This document shows positions 35,926 through 45,204 of a stretch of 64,000 bases of DNA, piece by piece. The notes under the pieces were generated by a model, which did no database searches, was not told the DNA's origin, and saw only the letters and a program-made list of their open reading frames with translations. The DNA lies in NCBI GenBank assembly GCA_014075215.1, contig CP046177.1, positions 3,534,501 to 3,598,500 of the forward strand, given 5' to 3'. Position 1 is the first letter of the stretch, and each line of letters begins with the position of its first letter. Origin of the DNA: Flavobacteriaceae bacterium (GTDB lineage Bacteria; Bacteroidota; Bacteroidia; Flavobacteriales; Flavobacteriaceae). The position numbers and the translations under genes were made by a program.

Positions 35926-36861
35926 GTGAATGGGAAGAAGTTCCAAAGGCAGTATCGAGATTATTTGAGTGAGTTTAAACAGTGGAAGGAAAAGTCTCAT
36001 GCCAAAGAGTGGTTGATCTTCCCTGAGAATATAGGAACTCGATTATCTATCGACGAAGTAGCCTTATCAAAAGGAGAACTCTACACCATCGTTACCAATA
36101 AAAAAGCTAAAGGAAAGAAAGGAAGTATTGTGGCGATCATAGCTACTACCAAAGCAGAACCTATTATCAAACACCTATTTAAAATCTCATCTGCGAAAAG
36201 AAACAAGGTCAGAGAAATTACCCTAGATATGGCGAACTCCATGAAGCTGATTGCCAAACGGTGTTTCCCCAAAGCCATACAAGTAACCGATAGATTCCAT
36301 GTACAGAAACTAGCTCTAGAAGCACTTCAAGAAATTAGGATCAAACATCGATGGGAAGCCATAGATACAGAAAATGAACGGATCAAACTTGCCAAAACCA
36401 ATAACAAAGAATATTACCCTGAAATATTAGAAAATGGAGATACCATAAAGCAACTCTTGGCTAGAAGCAGATACTTACTCTACAAAGCACCAAGTAATTG
36501 GACAGAAGATCAAAGAGTAAGAGCTAACATCCTCTTTAAAAGATATCCTGATATCAAAACAGCTTTTAAGCTCGTACAAGGACTTAGAAATATCTTCAAC
36601 ACAGCAAACTCAATACAAGTCGCTTATACAAAACTAGCGCATTGGTATAAAGATGTAGAACAAACAGCATACAAGGCTTTTAATACCATAGCAAACTCTA
36701 TCAGGCTTAACTATAGATCAATATTGAATTACTTCATTAATAGAAGTACTAATGCAGCGGCAGAATCTTTCAATGCCAAAATCAAAGCCTTTAGATTACA
36801 ATTTAGAGGGGTCAAAAACACAGAATTCTTCCTCTATAGATTAACTACAATTTTTGCATAA
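35926..36861 (+). CDS. ISAon1 family transposase
   Basis: 311 residues from GTG 35926, though the frame is open back to 35887 (reading CKTIARIYGVNGKK), so the functional product is probably a fusion with the N-region protein through frameshifting. The DDE_Tnp_ISL3-like domain shows Asp in LSIDEVALSKGELYTIV, Asp in ITLDMANSMKLIAK and QVTDRFHVQKL, and the terminal Glu region STNAAAESFNAKIKAFR. Identical in copy B. Confidence 0.92.
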   Translation: MNGKKFQRQYRDYLSEFKQWKEKSHAKEWLIFPENIGTRLSIDEVALSKGELYTIVTNKKAKGKKGSIVAIIATTKAEPIIKHLFKISSAKRNKVREITLDMANSMKLIAKRCFPKAIQVTDRFHVQKLALEALQEIRIKHRWEAIDTENERIKLAKTNNKEYYPEILENGDTIKQLLARSRYLLYKAPSNWTEDQRVRANILFKRYPDIKTAFKLVQGLRNIFNTANSIQVAYTKLAHWYKDVEQTAYKAFNTIANSIRLNYRSILNYFINRSTNAAAESFNAKIKAFRLQFRGVKNTEFFLYRLTTIFA

Positions 36862-37005
36862 ACACAACAATTAGTCTTGATCCGTCATAACTGTTTGGTT
36901 TTTTAGTGATTATAAAGTTTATTGTTGCTCATCAGACAGAATACTGTGTGTTTCTTGCCGATATATATTTTTAAATGGTTTTGCTTCATTAGGAAATAAA
37001 TACTA

Positions 37006-37648
37006 TCATAGTAAAATTATAAGGCCCGCATCAATGGTAATCACTATAATGATAAGCCATCTTAACGGAGATATTTTATAAAATACACGGCGATCTCGTT
37101 TTTGCACAACTCTCAACAGATAATTATCCATATGCTTTCCTGCTTTTCCTCCTGCATAGCCTCCAAAGAGTACTCCCGGTATTGTAAAGATCAGCATGTC
37201 CCCAGGGGATCTGCTCTAAGCGGATGTGCAATATGAAACCCAGAACAGAATCAATAGCTAAGATGGCAACACCCCTGTGGCTATGGCAGTTTCTATACTG
37301 GTTCGATATATAAATAACAGGTATAATGCTATCAATTCACCTACGCCTATGGCTGTCCATGAAGCTATAAAACCGCCAATAATTCCAACTATGGCCAACC
37401 CTGTTACTTGCATGTTGATACCCTTATATTTAATTTTGGATGCGGTAATTTTATCATTCCCATAGTAGGCTTCTAAGACCAATGCCAAAGCAATGAAAAT
37501 TGATATATAGCTTTACATATTCAGGAGGCACATTCCAGATATACGTCCCTATTGGAGGTAATGTACCAATGGGAACAAGGAAAATAATGCTACCAACCGA
37601 TACAATAGCTATTAATAATAGAATAAACAGGTCTTTTTTAGCAGCCAT
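37006..37648 (-). pseudogene. TauE/SafE-type membrane permease, frameshifted
   Basis: Three overlapping minus-strand frames together read a TauE/SafE-like protein: from ATG 37648 (KKDLFILLLIAIVSVG), shifting near 37490 into a frame with IVGIIGGFIASWTAIGVGELIALYLL and TSIETAIATGV, shifting near 37262 into ILAIDSVLGFILH, and again near 37200 into IFTIPGVLFGGYAGGKAGKHM, the family's glycine-rich end. At least three frameshifts make it a pseudogene. Such permeases export sulfite or organosulfur anions. It lies between ISAon1 and the oxygenase gene; the 5' part may also be incomplete. Confidence 0.8.
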
Positions 37649-37722
37649 AGACGATACGCTTTTTATCCTGTCATGAAAGCCATTTTGTTTGGAAAATTTT
37701 TTTTAAGCATGAGTTTACGTTA

Positions 37723-38784
37723 TCAATAAGTAAAATACTTTTTAAACATGGCTTTTCTCAACACTTCCAGGGTAACTTCCTGGCCTTCTTTCAAATCTCC
37801 GTTTTGTATGGCATTGTAAGAAATACTCCCTTTAATCTTTGACAGTTTTAATTTTGTCTGCGGATCGGGAAAATAAAAACTTACAATAGTCATTCGCTCA
37901 CTTTCAGGCAACTCTTCCTCAGTGGGAATTCTTACACCATGATAGTTTGCCTCAACCACTCCATTGGTAAGATGATGGATCAATTCTCCAAAATTGACCA
38001 GAAAGGTACCTCTTACAGGAGGTATGGGGATTCTCTCTCCTTCCTCTTCCAATTCAAAGCCGATATAAGGATCCTCAGAAAATTTTCCCAGGGTAGGAAT
38101 CTGGTACAATATCGTGATGAGGCTGGTATCATAATGGCTGGTCATCCTTTCCCTGGCGTCTTCATCTTGTTCAACTGCCGGGTACAAAAGTGTCATATTA
38201 CGGGTAAATCCTTTCTCTAAAAAAAACTCCTGGACCTCTTTGGTATAGGTAAAATCGGATGGAATGAGTTGAAGCGCATCAAATAATTTTTCGAGTAGCA
38301 GCCGGATAAGAGCGGTTACTTTTTCCGTATATAATTTACAAACCCGCCCGAATGTCTCATTAGGATATGTGACGTCTGTATTGTGGACAGAAAACACATA
38401 TTGCATGAGCTGATCAAAACTCTCTCCGGTTCCGGAGACTTTTGCAACACTTCCCTTTTTGAATCCTTTATACCCTGCGACGTCGATTTTCATATCGGGT
38501 GGAACGAATTTTGCCTTCTCTTCTTCCGACAGGCTGAAGAAAGCTCTGTGGACATTGAGTAATTCTTCTATCAGATATTCTTCAATACCGTGATTTTCTA
38601 TACAGAAGATCTTTTTCTCCAGAACTTCATTTATAAAGGCAGTGAGTTCTTCTTTGCTGTTTAATTTTTGCATGTCAACAACCGGAATATCTCCCAGGCT
38701 TTCCTTTGAGAACCAGTGTAGCCGGTCCAATTGAATGGGAGGGAAGTTGAACGGATTTTCAAGATCATAATTCGTTGTTCTCAT
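37723..38784 (-). CDS. 2-oxoglutarate/Fe(II)-dependent oxygenase (isopenicillin-N-synthase-like)
   Basis: A 353-residue enzyme with the DIOX_N region (residues about 30-140, IPVVDMQKL at the start) and the 2OG-FeII domain. The iron ligands are visible: His and Asp in TSHYDTSL (about 217-219) and His in ANYHGVRIP (about 280), with a 2-oxoglutarate-binding Arg in ERMTIVSFYF. It could hydroxylate, desaturate or cyclise the product of the neighbouring polyketide pathway; substrate unknown. The frame is intact, in contrast to the genes on both sides. Confidence 0.9.
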   Translation of the reverse strand: MRTTNYDLENPFNFPPIQLDRLHWFSKESLGDIPVVDMQKLNSKEELTAFINEVLEKKIFCIENHGIEEYLIEELLNVHRAFFSLSEEEKAKFVPPDMKIDVAGYKGFKKGSVAKVSGTGESFDQLMQYVFSVHNTDVTYPNETFGRVCKLYTEKVTALIRLLLEKLFDALQLIPSDFTYTKEVQEFFLEKGFTRNMTLLYPAVEQDEDARERMTSHYDTSLITILYQIPTLGKFSEDPYIGFELEEEGERIPIPPVRGTFLVNFGELIHHLTNGVVEANYHGVRIPTEEELPESERMTIVSFYFPDPQTKLKLSKIKGSISYNAIQNGDLKEGQEVTLEVLRKAMFKKYFTY

Positions 38785-38910
38785 TTTATTTTACATGATT
38801 TAATAAATGTTTGTATAGGCTTTAGTAAACAGGAGAATAAATAAGGCAAGTAATAGATATACTAAACTATCCATTGAATTCATTTAAAAAAAAGAATAGC
38901 GCAAATAAAA

Positions 38911-38947
38911 GAGCATGTCTAAAACTTTATTTTTTAAACATGTTCTT
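38911..38947 (-). terminator. probable terminator after the cupin gene
   Basis: GAGCATGT (38911-38918) pairs with ACATGTTC (38938-38945 region, one G-U), loop about 19 nt; on the minus strand the stem is followed by TTTTATTT. It lies 30 bp after the cupin stop. Confidence 0.5.
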
Positions 38948-38976
38948 GGATTTAGTTCTCATAAAAACCCCTGTTA

Positions 38977-39420
38977 TTAATTTGAAAAGCGTTTTGGCTT
39001 TTCGCATATTAATATGCCTATTCCTCCTTCTTCAATAGAACTCCAACGCCTTGTTCCCGGTTTTGAAATGATCAGATCCCCTTTGTCTTGGAAGATTACC
39101 TGTTTGTCGGTACAGGTTTTAGTTACTTTTCCGGATAACATGACGATATGCTCATAACCGGTATATAAGTGTTCAAGCAATTCTCCGCCTGCCTCTACTT
39201 TGAACAAATGAGCAGAAACTTCACCCTTATTTTCATACAAGAGGTGCATGCTCACACCTTTGGATCCGGGATAAGGAGTCTATTCCACCTGATCAGGATT
39301 TTGTACCAAATTAAACAGATCTTTTACTTCAATACTGTTTTCAGTTTCTGTTCCCCGGATAATGCTGTTTGCACTTTCAAGGATACTGTTTTCCGCTTCA
39401 ATAATTTCCATGTTTTCCAT
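38977..39420 (-). pseudogene. cupin-domain protein with an in-frame amber codon
   Basis: From ATG 39420 the frame reads about 47 residues (MENMEIIEAENS ... NPDQVE), a TAG at about 39281, then continues in the same frame TPYPGSKGVSMHLLYENKG through a cupin core (GGELLEHLYTGYEHIVMLSGKV, KGDLIISKPGTRRW). In this position cupins usually have a Trp (VEWTPYPG), so TGG to TAG is the likely lesion. A 92-residue protein could still start at GTG 39255 and would contain the whole cupin barrel, so partial function is possible. It lies next to the 2OG oxygenase in the polyketide locus. Confidence 0.8.
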
Positions 39421-39570
39421 AATAGATTAGATTTATGTGGGTTAATAATTAATAATACTCATAACTAGAGTGCAGTGCTTCACTCAATCTGGAGTTAAAC
39501 AACAATTTTAAAGGCAGCTACCTACTAACTATTGTTACACCAGAATGGCAGGCTTTAACTTTTACCATAA

Positions 39571-39843
39571 CAATTTTATCTCTTTTTGATCCGGATTTTT
39601 ACCAAACCAGACGAACCTAAACCCAGTACTGTTTCCTGAATTTATAATACTTCCATTAAAACATGAATATTTTGGGGGTCAGTGACCTTCAAATATAGTC
39701 ATTTTTTTTGAGATCCGGACTTTTATTCGTTTAAATTTTAAAAATTATTTGTTCATACTTTGTTATTTTTCTTATAAATGCTGCCATGCCTTTCAAAAAG
39801 CGTACCCATTTGGACTCATTTCAATTTATTTCCGGTTAAAAAT
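39571..39843. repeat. 273-bp direct repeat, copy 1
   Basis: About 95 percent identical by eye to 44934-45204 in the same orientation, from CAATTTTATCTCTTTTTGAT to TTTATTTCCGGT. The second copy includes the last codons of the flavin monooxygenase remnant (PEIN-stop), so this copy is a displaced piece of that gene's 3' end and its downstream region. Confidence 0.85.
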
Positions 39844-40005
39844 CACTAGTGTCCGAAACTTTTGAAACAAGACCGTTTCTTTGTTAGTATGTAAATGAGC
39901 TCATTTGAAAATTTGATAATGGATTCATTTTTCATTTAAAACTTAACATTTCTTGTACATTGTATATAATAACCCGTTGTGCATTTTGATGACCCGTCCT
40001 GAAAT

Positions 40006-40401
40006 ATGTATACAAAAAACAACAAGTATATGTATAAAAATGATGGATATGTAAGACGTTATAGTGAGAGTTTTAAACTCAAAGTATTAGCAGAACTTAC
40101 CAAAGGAAACCATTCCAAAAGACAAATTGCCTTAACTTACGGCATACAATCTAGTACGATAAACGTATGGATTAAAAAATATGACCGTAAAGATTTAATG
40201 AACACCCGTGTAACCGTGCAAACAGACGACGAATTATCCCGTATTAAAGCCCTTCAAAAAGAGCTAAAACAACTCAAAGATCTTCTTATTAAAAAGGATC
40301 TAGATAAACTTGTGAATGATAGTTATCTTGAAGTAGCTGCTGAAAATCTTGGCTATAAAAATGTTGAAGAATTAAAAAAAAACTTAAACATAAAGCCTTA
40401 A
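40006..40401 (+). CDS. IS3-family OrfA, copy 2
   Basis: 131 residues, identical to the product of 25468-25863. Helix-turn-helix N-terminal region and leucine-zipper-like C-terminal region. The A9 run near 40373-40381 allows a -1 shift; in that frame the reading continues KLKHKALMKIAP into orfB without a stop, which supports programmed frameshifting for OrfAB. Confidence 0.93.
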   Translation: MYTKNNKYMYKNDGYVRRYSESFKLKVLAELTKGNHSKRQIALTYGIQSSTINVWIKKYDRKDLMNTRVTVQTDDELSRIKALQKELKQLKDLLIKKDLDKLVNDSYLEVAAENLGYKNVEELKKNLNIKP

Positions 40402-41258
40402 TGAAAATAGCACCGATTAATAGAAAAAAAAGAAGGTACGCCATCGCTACTATTTGTAATGCTTTCGAGTTAAAAAGAGATGCTTATTACAAATATCAAA
40501 AAAGGTTTGTTCTTAAAAAACAAATAGAACAAAATGTAATAATGCTTGTTAAAAAAAGCAGGAAAACATTACCCAGAGAAGGTACTAGAAAGCTAATGAA
40601 ATCCTTACATAATGATTTTAGGAAACAGAATATAAATATAGGTAGAGACCAGTTATTTAGAATCTTAAAAGAAAATAATTTGTTAATTAGAAGGAAAAAA
40701 TATTCTTCTAAAACAACCAACTCTTACCATCGTTTTTATAAATATAAAAATATCATAAAAGACCTGATCATTAATAGACCTAACCAAGTTTGGGCTTCGG
40801 ATATTACCTATATAAGAACTATAAATGGATTTTGTTATTTAGCACTTATTACTGATATGTATTCAAGAAAAATAGTAGGCTATGATATTAGTGATAGTTT
40901 AGAACTTAAAGGCTGTGTTAGAGCTTTAAATAAAGCTATTTATCAAACTAAAAATACCGAAGAAATCATACATCATTCTGATAGAGGAATACAATATTGT
41001 AGCAATGTTTATACTCAAATTTTGAAAAGAAAAAAGATACAAATCAGTATGACCCAAGAAAATCATTGCTACGAAAACGCAATGGCCGAAAGAGTTAACG
41101 GAATTTTAAAAGATGAATTCTTCCTCGACCAAACATTTACAAATATCAATCACGCCAAAAAAGCAACAAAAAATGCAATCAAATTATATAATAATAAAAG
41201 ATTACATTTATCTTTAGATTATAAAACACCTAATTACGTGCACAAAAATGTAGCATAA
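40401..41258 (+). CDS. IS3-family OrfB transposase, copy 2
   Basis: 285 residues, identical to the product of 24611-25468, with the DDE residues in VWASDITYI, HHSDRGIQY and NAMAERVNG. The start ATG overlaps the orfA stop (TAATG), so re-initiation is possible besides frameshifting. Intact and presumably active. Confidence 0.95.
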   Translation: MKIAPINRKKRRYAIATICNAFELKRDAYYKYQKRFVLKKQIEQNVIMLVKKSRKTLPREGTRKLMKSLHNDFRKQNINIGRDQLFRILKENNLLIRRKKYSSKTTNSYHRFYKYKNIIKDLIINRPNQVWASDITYIRTINGFCYLALITDMYSRKIVGYDISDSLELKGCVRALNKAIYQTKNTEEIIHHSDRGIQYCSNVYTQILKRKKIQISMTQENHCYENAMAERVNGILKDEFFLDQTFTNINHAKKATKNAIKLYNNKRLHLSLDYKTPNYVHKNVA

Positions 41259-41559
41259 ATTTTAATAATTAACTGTAGCCCTATTTTAGGACGAGACATG
41301 AACTAAAAAGTAAATTTAAACGTCAGTTCGAGTGATTTTGAGCTGCGAAAAATCGTATCGAGAACATATTTAAAGCAAAAATCCTATTCTCGATACAAAT
41401 TTTTCTCATTTTCAATCGAAAAATTTACTCGAATTGACGAATTTTATCAAAATGCACAACGGGTTATAATACTTTGTATTCACTACTAAAAACCTAGCGA
41501 TCTTACCTCAAACTTTCTGATGCCAATAATTGATTAAATAAAAAGTCATAATAAGTTCG

Positions 41560-42375
41560 TTATATAGCTCCCCATTCTTTTAGTGAAGCCATATTCAGGT
41601 TAATAAACTCTTCATCCTTGGCAACTTTAGCATCTTCTAAAGATCTTCTTGCTACTTCTACAGCCTTCTCTTTCATTCCTATTTTGGCATAGATGATTGA
41701 TTGTTGCCTTAACTGCCGGAATGAAGGCCTTTCCATCATAGACATCGCTTTTTCCATCCATTCACCGGCTTGTTTAATGTCTTTATTGTTCCGGCTATAA
41801 TACACGGCAGCAAAATAATAATCCATGGCTTTTGGATTTTCAGCCAAAGTATTTTTGATATTTGGGATCACAATATCATCGGTCGGAACCTCAAATTTAA
41901 TACCTGCATAGGTATTGTCCCATAACAACCCCAAAACGGCACTGGAATCAGTAATATCATCTATTGCTATAGTAAAAGTGTCAATCTTCATAGGTAAAAC
42001 CTGAGGAGTTATTTTTAGTTGAGCAGCAATTTTTGCATAATGCCATACGTTAGGAGCTCCCCAGTTTTCGGTATCGGAATAAAAGATCATTTCCCAGGAT
42101 TTTTCATCAGGAATGGCAAATAGTGCATAGGTGCCTTTTTTCAGAAAGTGCCCGTCAAAAGAAATGTCCGTACTAAAAGTTATTTTGGTATTCGCATTGG
42201 CAGCTGTTCTCCAAATTTTTCCGTACGGAACTAAATTTCCAAAAATAGCTCTCCCTTTGCTCCTGGGTCTGAAATACTCTACAGAAATATCCGTTAGCCC
42301 TACTTTTTGTTTTAAGATACTTTTTGGGCTGGGTAATGGAATAACTACCTGCGCTTCAGCAGTATTTTTTTTCAT
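41560..42375 (-). CDS. DUF2911 family protein with C-terminal helical repeats
   Basis: A 271-residue protein. Residues about 10-150 are a DUF2911 domain (KVGLTDISVEYFRPRSKGR, IFGNLVPYGKIWRTAANANTKITFSTD, KKGTYALFAIPDEKSWEMIF). Residues about 170-265 are TPR-like helices (PKAMDYYFAAVYYSRNNKD, EKAVEVARRSLEDAK). Usual family members carry a signal peptide; here the protein begins almost directly with the domain (MKKNTAEAQVVIP), so it would stay in the cytoplasm. Function of the family is unknown. A close paralogue 120 bp upstream is broken by ISAon1. Confidence 0.88.
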   Translation of the reverse strand: MKKNTAEAQVVIPLPSPKSILKQKVGLTDISVEYFRPRSKGRAIFGNLVPYGKIWRTAANANTKITFSTDISFDGHFLKKGTYALFAIPDEKSWEMIFYSDTENWGAPNVWHYAKIAAQLKITPQVLPMKIDTFTIAIDDITDSSAVLGLLWDNTYAGIKFEVPTDDIVIPNIKNTLAENPKAMDYYFAAVYYSRNNKDIKQAGEWMEKAMSMMERPSFRQLRQQSIIYAKIGMKEKAVEVARRSLEDAKVAKDEEFINLNMASLKEWGAI

Positions 42376-43239
42376 AATTAGGTGGGTTTAAAATTTTGTT
42401 AAAAAGATATGAATAATTGATTATAAGCAACTAAAAACTCAATAATTGCGAATTTAAAACTCGGAATAATATTTTTTAGATAACATATTTTATAATTATA
42501 AAGCCCCCCATTCTTTTAAGGAGGCTGTATTCAGGTTAATATATTCTTCTTTCCTAAAAATTTTAGCATCTTTTAAAGATCTTCTTGCCATTTCCACAGC
42601 CTTCTTTGTATTTCCCATTTTGGCATAGATAAGTGATAGTACCCTAAATTGCGGAAATAATGGCCTTTTCATCATAGACATTGCTTTTTCCATCCATTCA
42701 TGCGCTTGCTTCATGTCTTTATTATTTTGGCTATAATACATTGCAGCATTGTAATAATCTGCCATTTTTGGATTTTTTGCCAGTATATTCTTGATATTTG
42801 GTATCACAATGTCATCGGTCGGAACCTCAAATTTAATACCTGCATAGGTATTTTCCCATAACAATCCCAAAACGGCACTGTCATTAGTAATACCATCTAT
42901 TGTGATGGTAAAAGTCTCGATCTTCATAGGTAAAGCCTGAGGAGTTATTTTTAGTTGAGTAACTACTTTTGATTCATCCCATTTTTTAGGAAGCCCCCAG
43001 TTTTCAGTATAGGAATAAAAGATCATTTCCCAGGATTTTTCGTCGGGAATGGCATATAGCGCATAGGTTCCTTTTGGATCAGTCACAAAAGTTGTGTGTG
43101 AGTTCAGATGAAGATTAATTGTTAATTGAAGATTGAATGAAGTGTGTCTTTGCGAGTGAAACGAAGCAATTAGGGATCAGGGTCAAAAGTTTTGTGTGGA
43201 TTGAATTAAAGTTTTGATCTTTGTAAAAAAAAACAGAGA

Positions 43240-43593
43240 TTGGAATTATCCTTAGACCTTTTAAAATTCATCTTACCTGAGATGCTCGTAGAACATTTTG
43301 ATTTGGTAAGACACACTCATCGAAATGAGGAACTTCATTTGTATTTTGAAGAGCGTAATGTTGTTCCTAAAGAAGTCATAAATCCTAATGTAATTGCTCA
43401 TGGTTTCCACAAAGAGATTACTATTGAAGACTTTCCTTTGCGTGGAAACACTGTGTATCTTCACGTAAGGCGACGTAGATGGTTAGATAAAGAGACTAGG
43501 CAAATCATTCAAAGAGATTGGAATCTAGTAGCTCAGGGAACTCGCATGACAGGTGAGTTTGCTGCTTTTTTAAAAGAGATTAGTCGATACTGA
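43240..43593 (+). CDS. ISAon1 family transposase N-region protein, copy B
   Basis: 117 residues from TTG 43240 (MELSLDLLKF). Because the A-tract upstream is one base shorter than in copy A, the frame cannot extend further upstream, which argues that the functional start is here or later (for example ATG in PEMLVEHF). Otherwise identical to copy A. Confidence 0.85.
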   Translation: MELSLDLLKFILPEMLVEHFDLVRHTHRNEELHLYFEERNVVPKEVINPNVIAHGFHKEITIEDFPLRGNTVYLHVRRRRWLDKETRQIIQRDWNLVAQGTRMTGEFAAFLKEISRY

Positions 43594-43630
43594 GAAGAGT
43601 GATTGCAAAACCATTGCAAGAATCTATGGC

Positions 43631-44566
43631 GTGAATGGGAAGAAGTTCCAAAGGCAGTATCGAGATTATTTGAGTGAGTTTAAACAGTGGAAGGAAAAGT
43701 CTCATGCCAAAGAGTGGTTGATCTTCCCTGAGAATATAGGAACTCGATTATCTATCGACGAAGTAGCCTTATCAAAAGGAGAACTCTACACCATCGTTAC
43801 CAATAAAAAAGCTAAAGGAAAGAAAGGAAGTATTGTGGCGATCATAGCTACTACCAAAGCAGAACCTATTATCAAACACCTATTTAAAATCTCATCTGCG
43901 AAAAGAAACAAGGTCAGAGAAATTACCCTAGATATGGCGAACTCCATGAAGCTGATTGCCAAACGGTGTTTCCCCAAAGCCATACAAGTAACCGATAGAT
44001 TCCATGTACAGAAACTAGCTCTAGAAGCACTTCAAGAAATTAGGATCAAACATCGATGGGAAGCCATAGATACAGAAAATGAACGGATCAAACTTGCCAA
44101 AACCAATAACAAAGAATATTACCCTGAAATATTAGAAAATGGAGATACCATAAAGCAACTCTTGGCTAGAAGCAGATACTTACTCTACAAAGCACCAAGT
44201 AATTGGACAGAAGATCAAAGAGTAAGAGCTAACATCCTCTTTAAAAGATATCCTGATATCAAAACAGCTTTTAAGCTCGTACAAGGACTTAGAAATATCT
44301 TCAACACAGCAAACTCAATACAAGTCGCTTATACAAAACTAGCGCATTGGTATAAAGATGTAGAACAAACAGCATACAAGGCTTTTAATACCATAGCAAA
44401 CTCTATCAGGCTTAACTATAGATCAATATTGAATTACTTCATTAATAGAAGTACTAATGCAGCGGCAGAATCTTTCAATGCCAAAATCAAAGCCTTTAGA
44501 TTACAATTTAGAGGGGTCAAAAACACAGAATTCTTCCTCTATAGATTAACTACAATTTTTGCATAA
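43631..44566 (+). CDS. ISAon1 family transposase, copy B
   Basis: 311 residues, identical to the product of 35926-36861: DDE-type catalytic domain with Asp in LSIDEVAL and QVTDRFHVQK and the terminal AAAESFNAKI segment. It lies in the +1 frame relative to the N-region protein. Confidence 0.92.
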   Translation: MNGKKFQRQYRDYLSEFKQWKEKSHAKEWLIFPENIGTRLSIDEVALSKGELYTIVTNKKAKGKKGSIVAIIATTKAEPIIKHLFKISSAKRNKVREITLDMANSMKLIAKRCFPKAIQVTDRFHVQKLALEALQEIRIKHRWEAIDTENERIKLAKTNNKEYYPEILENGDTIKQLLARSRYLLYKAPSNWTEDQRVRANILFKRYPDIKTAFKLVQGLRNIFNTANSIQVAYTKLAHWYKDVEQTAYKAFNTIANSIRLNYRSILNYFINRSTNAAAESFNAKIKAFRLQFRGVKNTEFFLYRLTTIFA

Positions 44567-44933
44567 ACACAACAATTAGTCTTGATCCTTCCTTTTTTCA
44601 GAAAGTGCCCGTCAAAAGAAACGTCCGTACTAAAGGTAATTTTAGTATTTAAATCGCCACCTGTTCTCCATATTTTTCCGTACGGAACTACATTTCCGAA
44701 AATAACTCTCCCTTTGCTCCCGGGTCTGGAATAGTTTACGGAAACATCCGTTACCCCTACTTTTTGTTGCAAAATACTTCTTGAGCTGGCTGGTGGAATC
44801 ATTACCCGTGCGCTATCAATATATTTGTTCATAATTATTAGGTAGTTTTTAATTTTAAGTGAGGAATGGCATTAAATATTTTATAGTTTAACAACTCATT
44901 TTTTTGAATTTTACTCACGAACCTATTCCTTAG

Positions 44934-45204
44934 CAATTTTATCTCTTTTTGATCCGGATTTTTACCAAACCAGACGAACCCAAACCCAGTATTGTTTCCT
45001 GAATTTATAATACTTCCATTAAAATATGAGTATTTTGAGGGTCAGTCACCTTCAAATATAGTCATTTTTTTGAGATTCGGACTTTTATTCGTTTAAATTT
45101 TAAAAATTATTTGTTCATACTTTGTTATTTTTCTTATAAATGCTGCCATGCCTTTCAAAAAGTGTACCCATTTGAACTCATTTCAATTTATTTCCGGTAA
45201 AAAC
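44934..45204. repeat. 271-bp direct repeat, copy 2
   Basis: Matches 39571-39843 in the same orientation with a few substitutions and one-base differences in a T run. It spans the region between the broken DUF2911 gene and the monooxygenase remnant and takes in the last codons of the latter. The rest of the 350-bp gap at 44833-45182 holds nothing else I can support. Confidence 0.85.

Larger units (their letters stand above)
35370..36883 (+). mobile_element. ISAon1-family insertion sequence, copy A
   Basis: A 1514-bp element with inverted ends (GGATCAGTCACAAAAGTTGT and, inverted, the close variant ending CTTGATCC) and an exact 8-bp target duplication GTCATAAC (35362-35369 and 36884-36891). The duplication includes the start codon of the SHMT-like gene. 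It is identical to copy B (43076-44588) apart from one A in a poly-A tract (10 here, 9 there). Confidence 0.95.
39990..41298 (+). mobile_element. IS3-family insertion sequence, copy 2
   Basis: 1309 bp, ends TGACCCGTCCTGAAATA and (inverted) TGTCTCGTCCTAAAATAG, with a 3-bp target duplication TGA (39987-39989 and 41299-41301), as expected for IS3 family. Same length and proteins as copy 1, opposite orientation, so the 15 kb between the copies could invert by recombination. Confidence 0.94.
39970..41466. repeat. 185-bp MITE-like element split by an IS3-family element
   Basis: The left end (TAACCCGTTGTGCATTTTGA, to 39989) and the rest (from 41299, ending TCAAAATGCACAACGGGTTA at 41466) join to a complete copy of the element at 24209-24393. 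The IS3-family element sits after 19 bp of it with a 3-bp target duplication. Thus the MITE-like element was there first. Confidence 0.85.
43076..44588 (+). mobile_element. ISAon1-family insertion sequence, copy B
   Basis: 1513 bp with the same ends as copy A and an exact 8-bp target duplication TTCCTTTT (43068-43075 and 44589-44596). It differs from copy A by one A in the tract before the first gene. It interrupts the second DUF2911 gene. Confidence 0.95.
42496..44832 (-). pseudogene. DUF2911 paralogue interrupted by ISAon1
   Basis: The 5' part (44832-44597, MNKYIDSARVMIPP to FDGHFLKKG) and the 3' part (43075-42496, KGTYALYAIPDEKSWEMIF to SLKEWGAL) together form a DUF2911 protein of about 275 residues, roughly 70 percent similar by eye to the neighbour at 41560-42375. 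ISAon1 copy B splits it with an 8-bp duplication. A tandem duplication produced the pair before the insertion. It also lacks a signal peptide. Confidence 0.93.

Noticed and set aside
39275..39285. Recoding of in-frame TAG (cupin) or TAA (reductase) as readthrough or an extra amino acid
   Set aside because: No pyrrolysine or other recoding genes are seen, the neighbours show many other lesions, and both stops are explained by single C-to-T or G-to-A changes.
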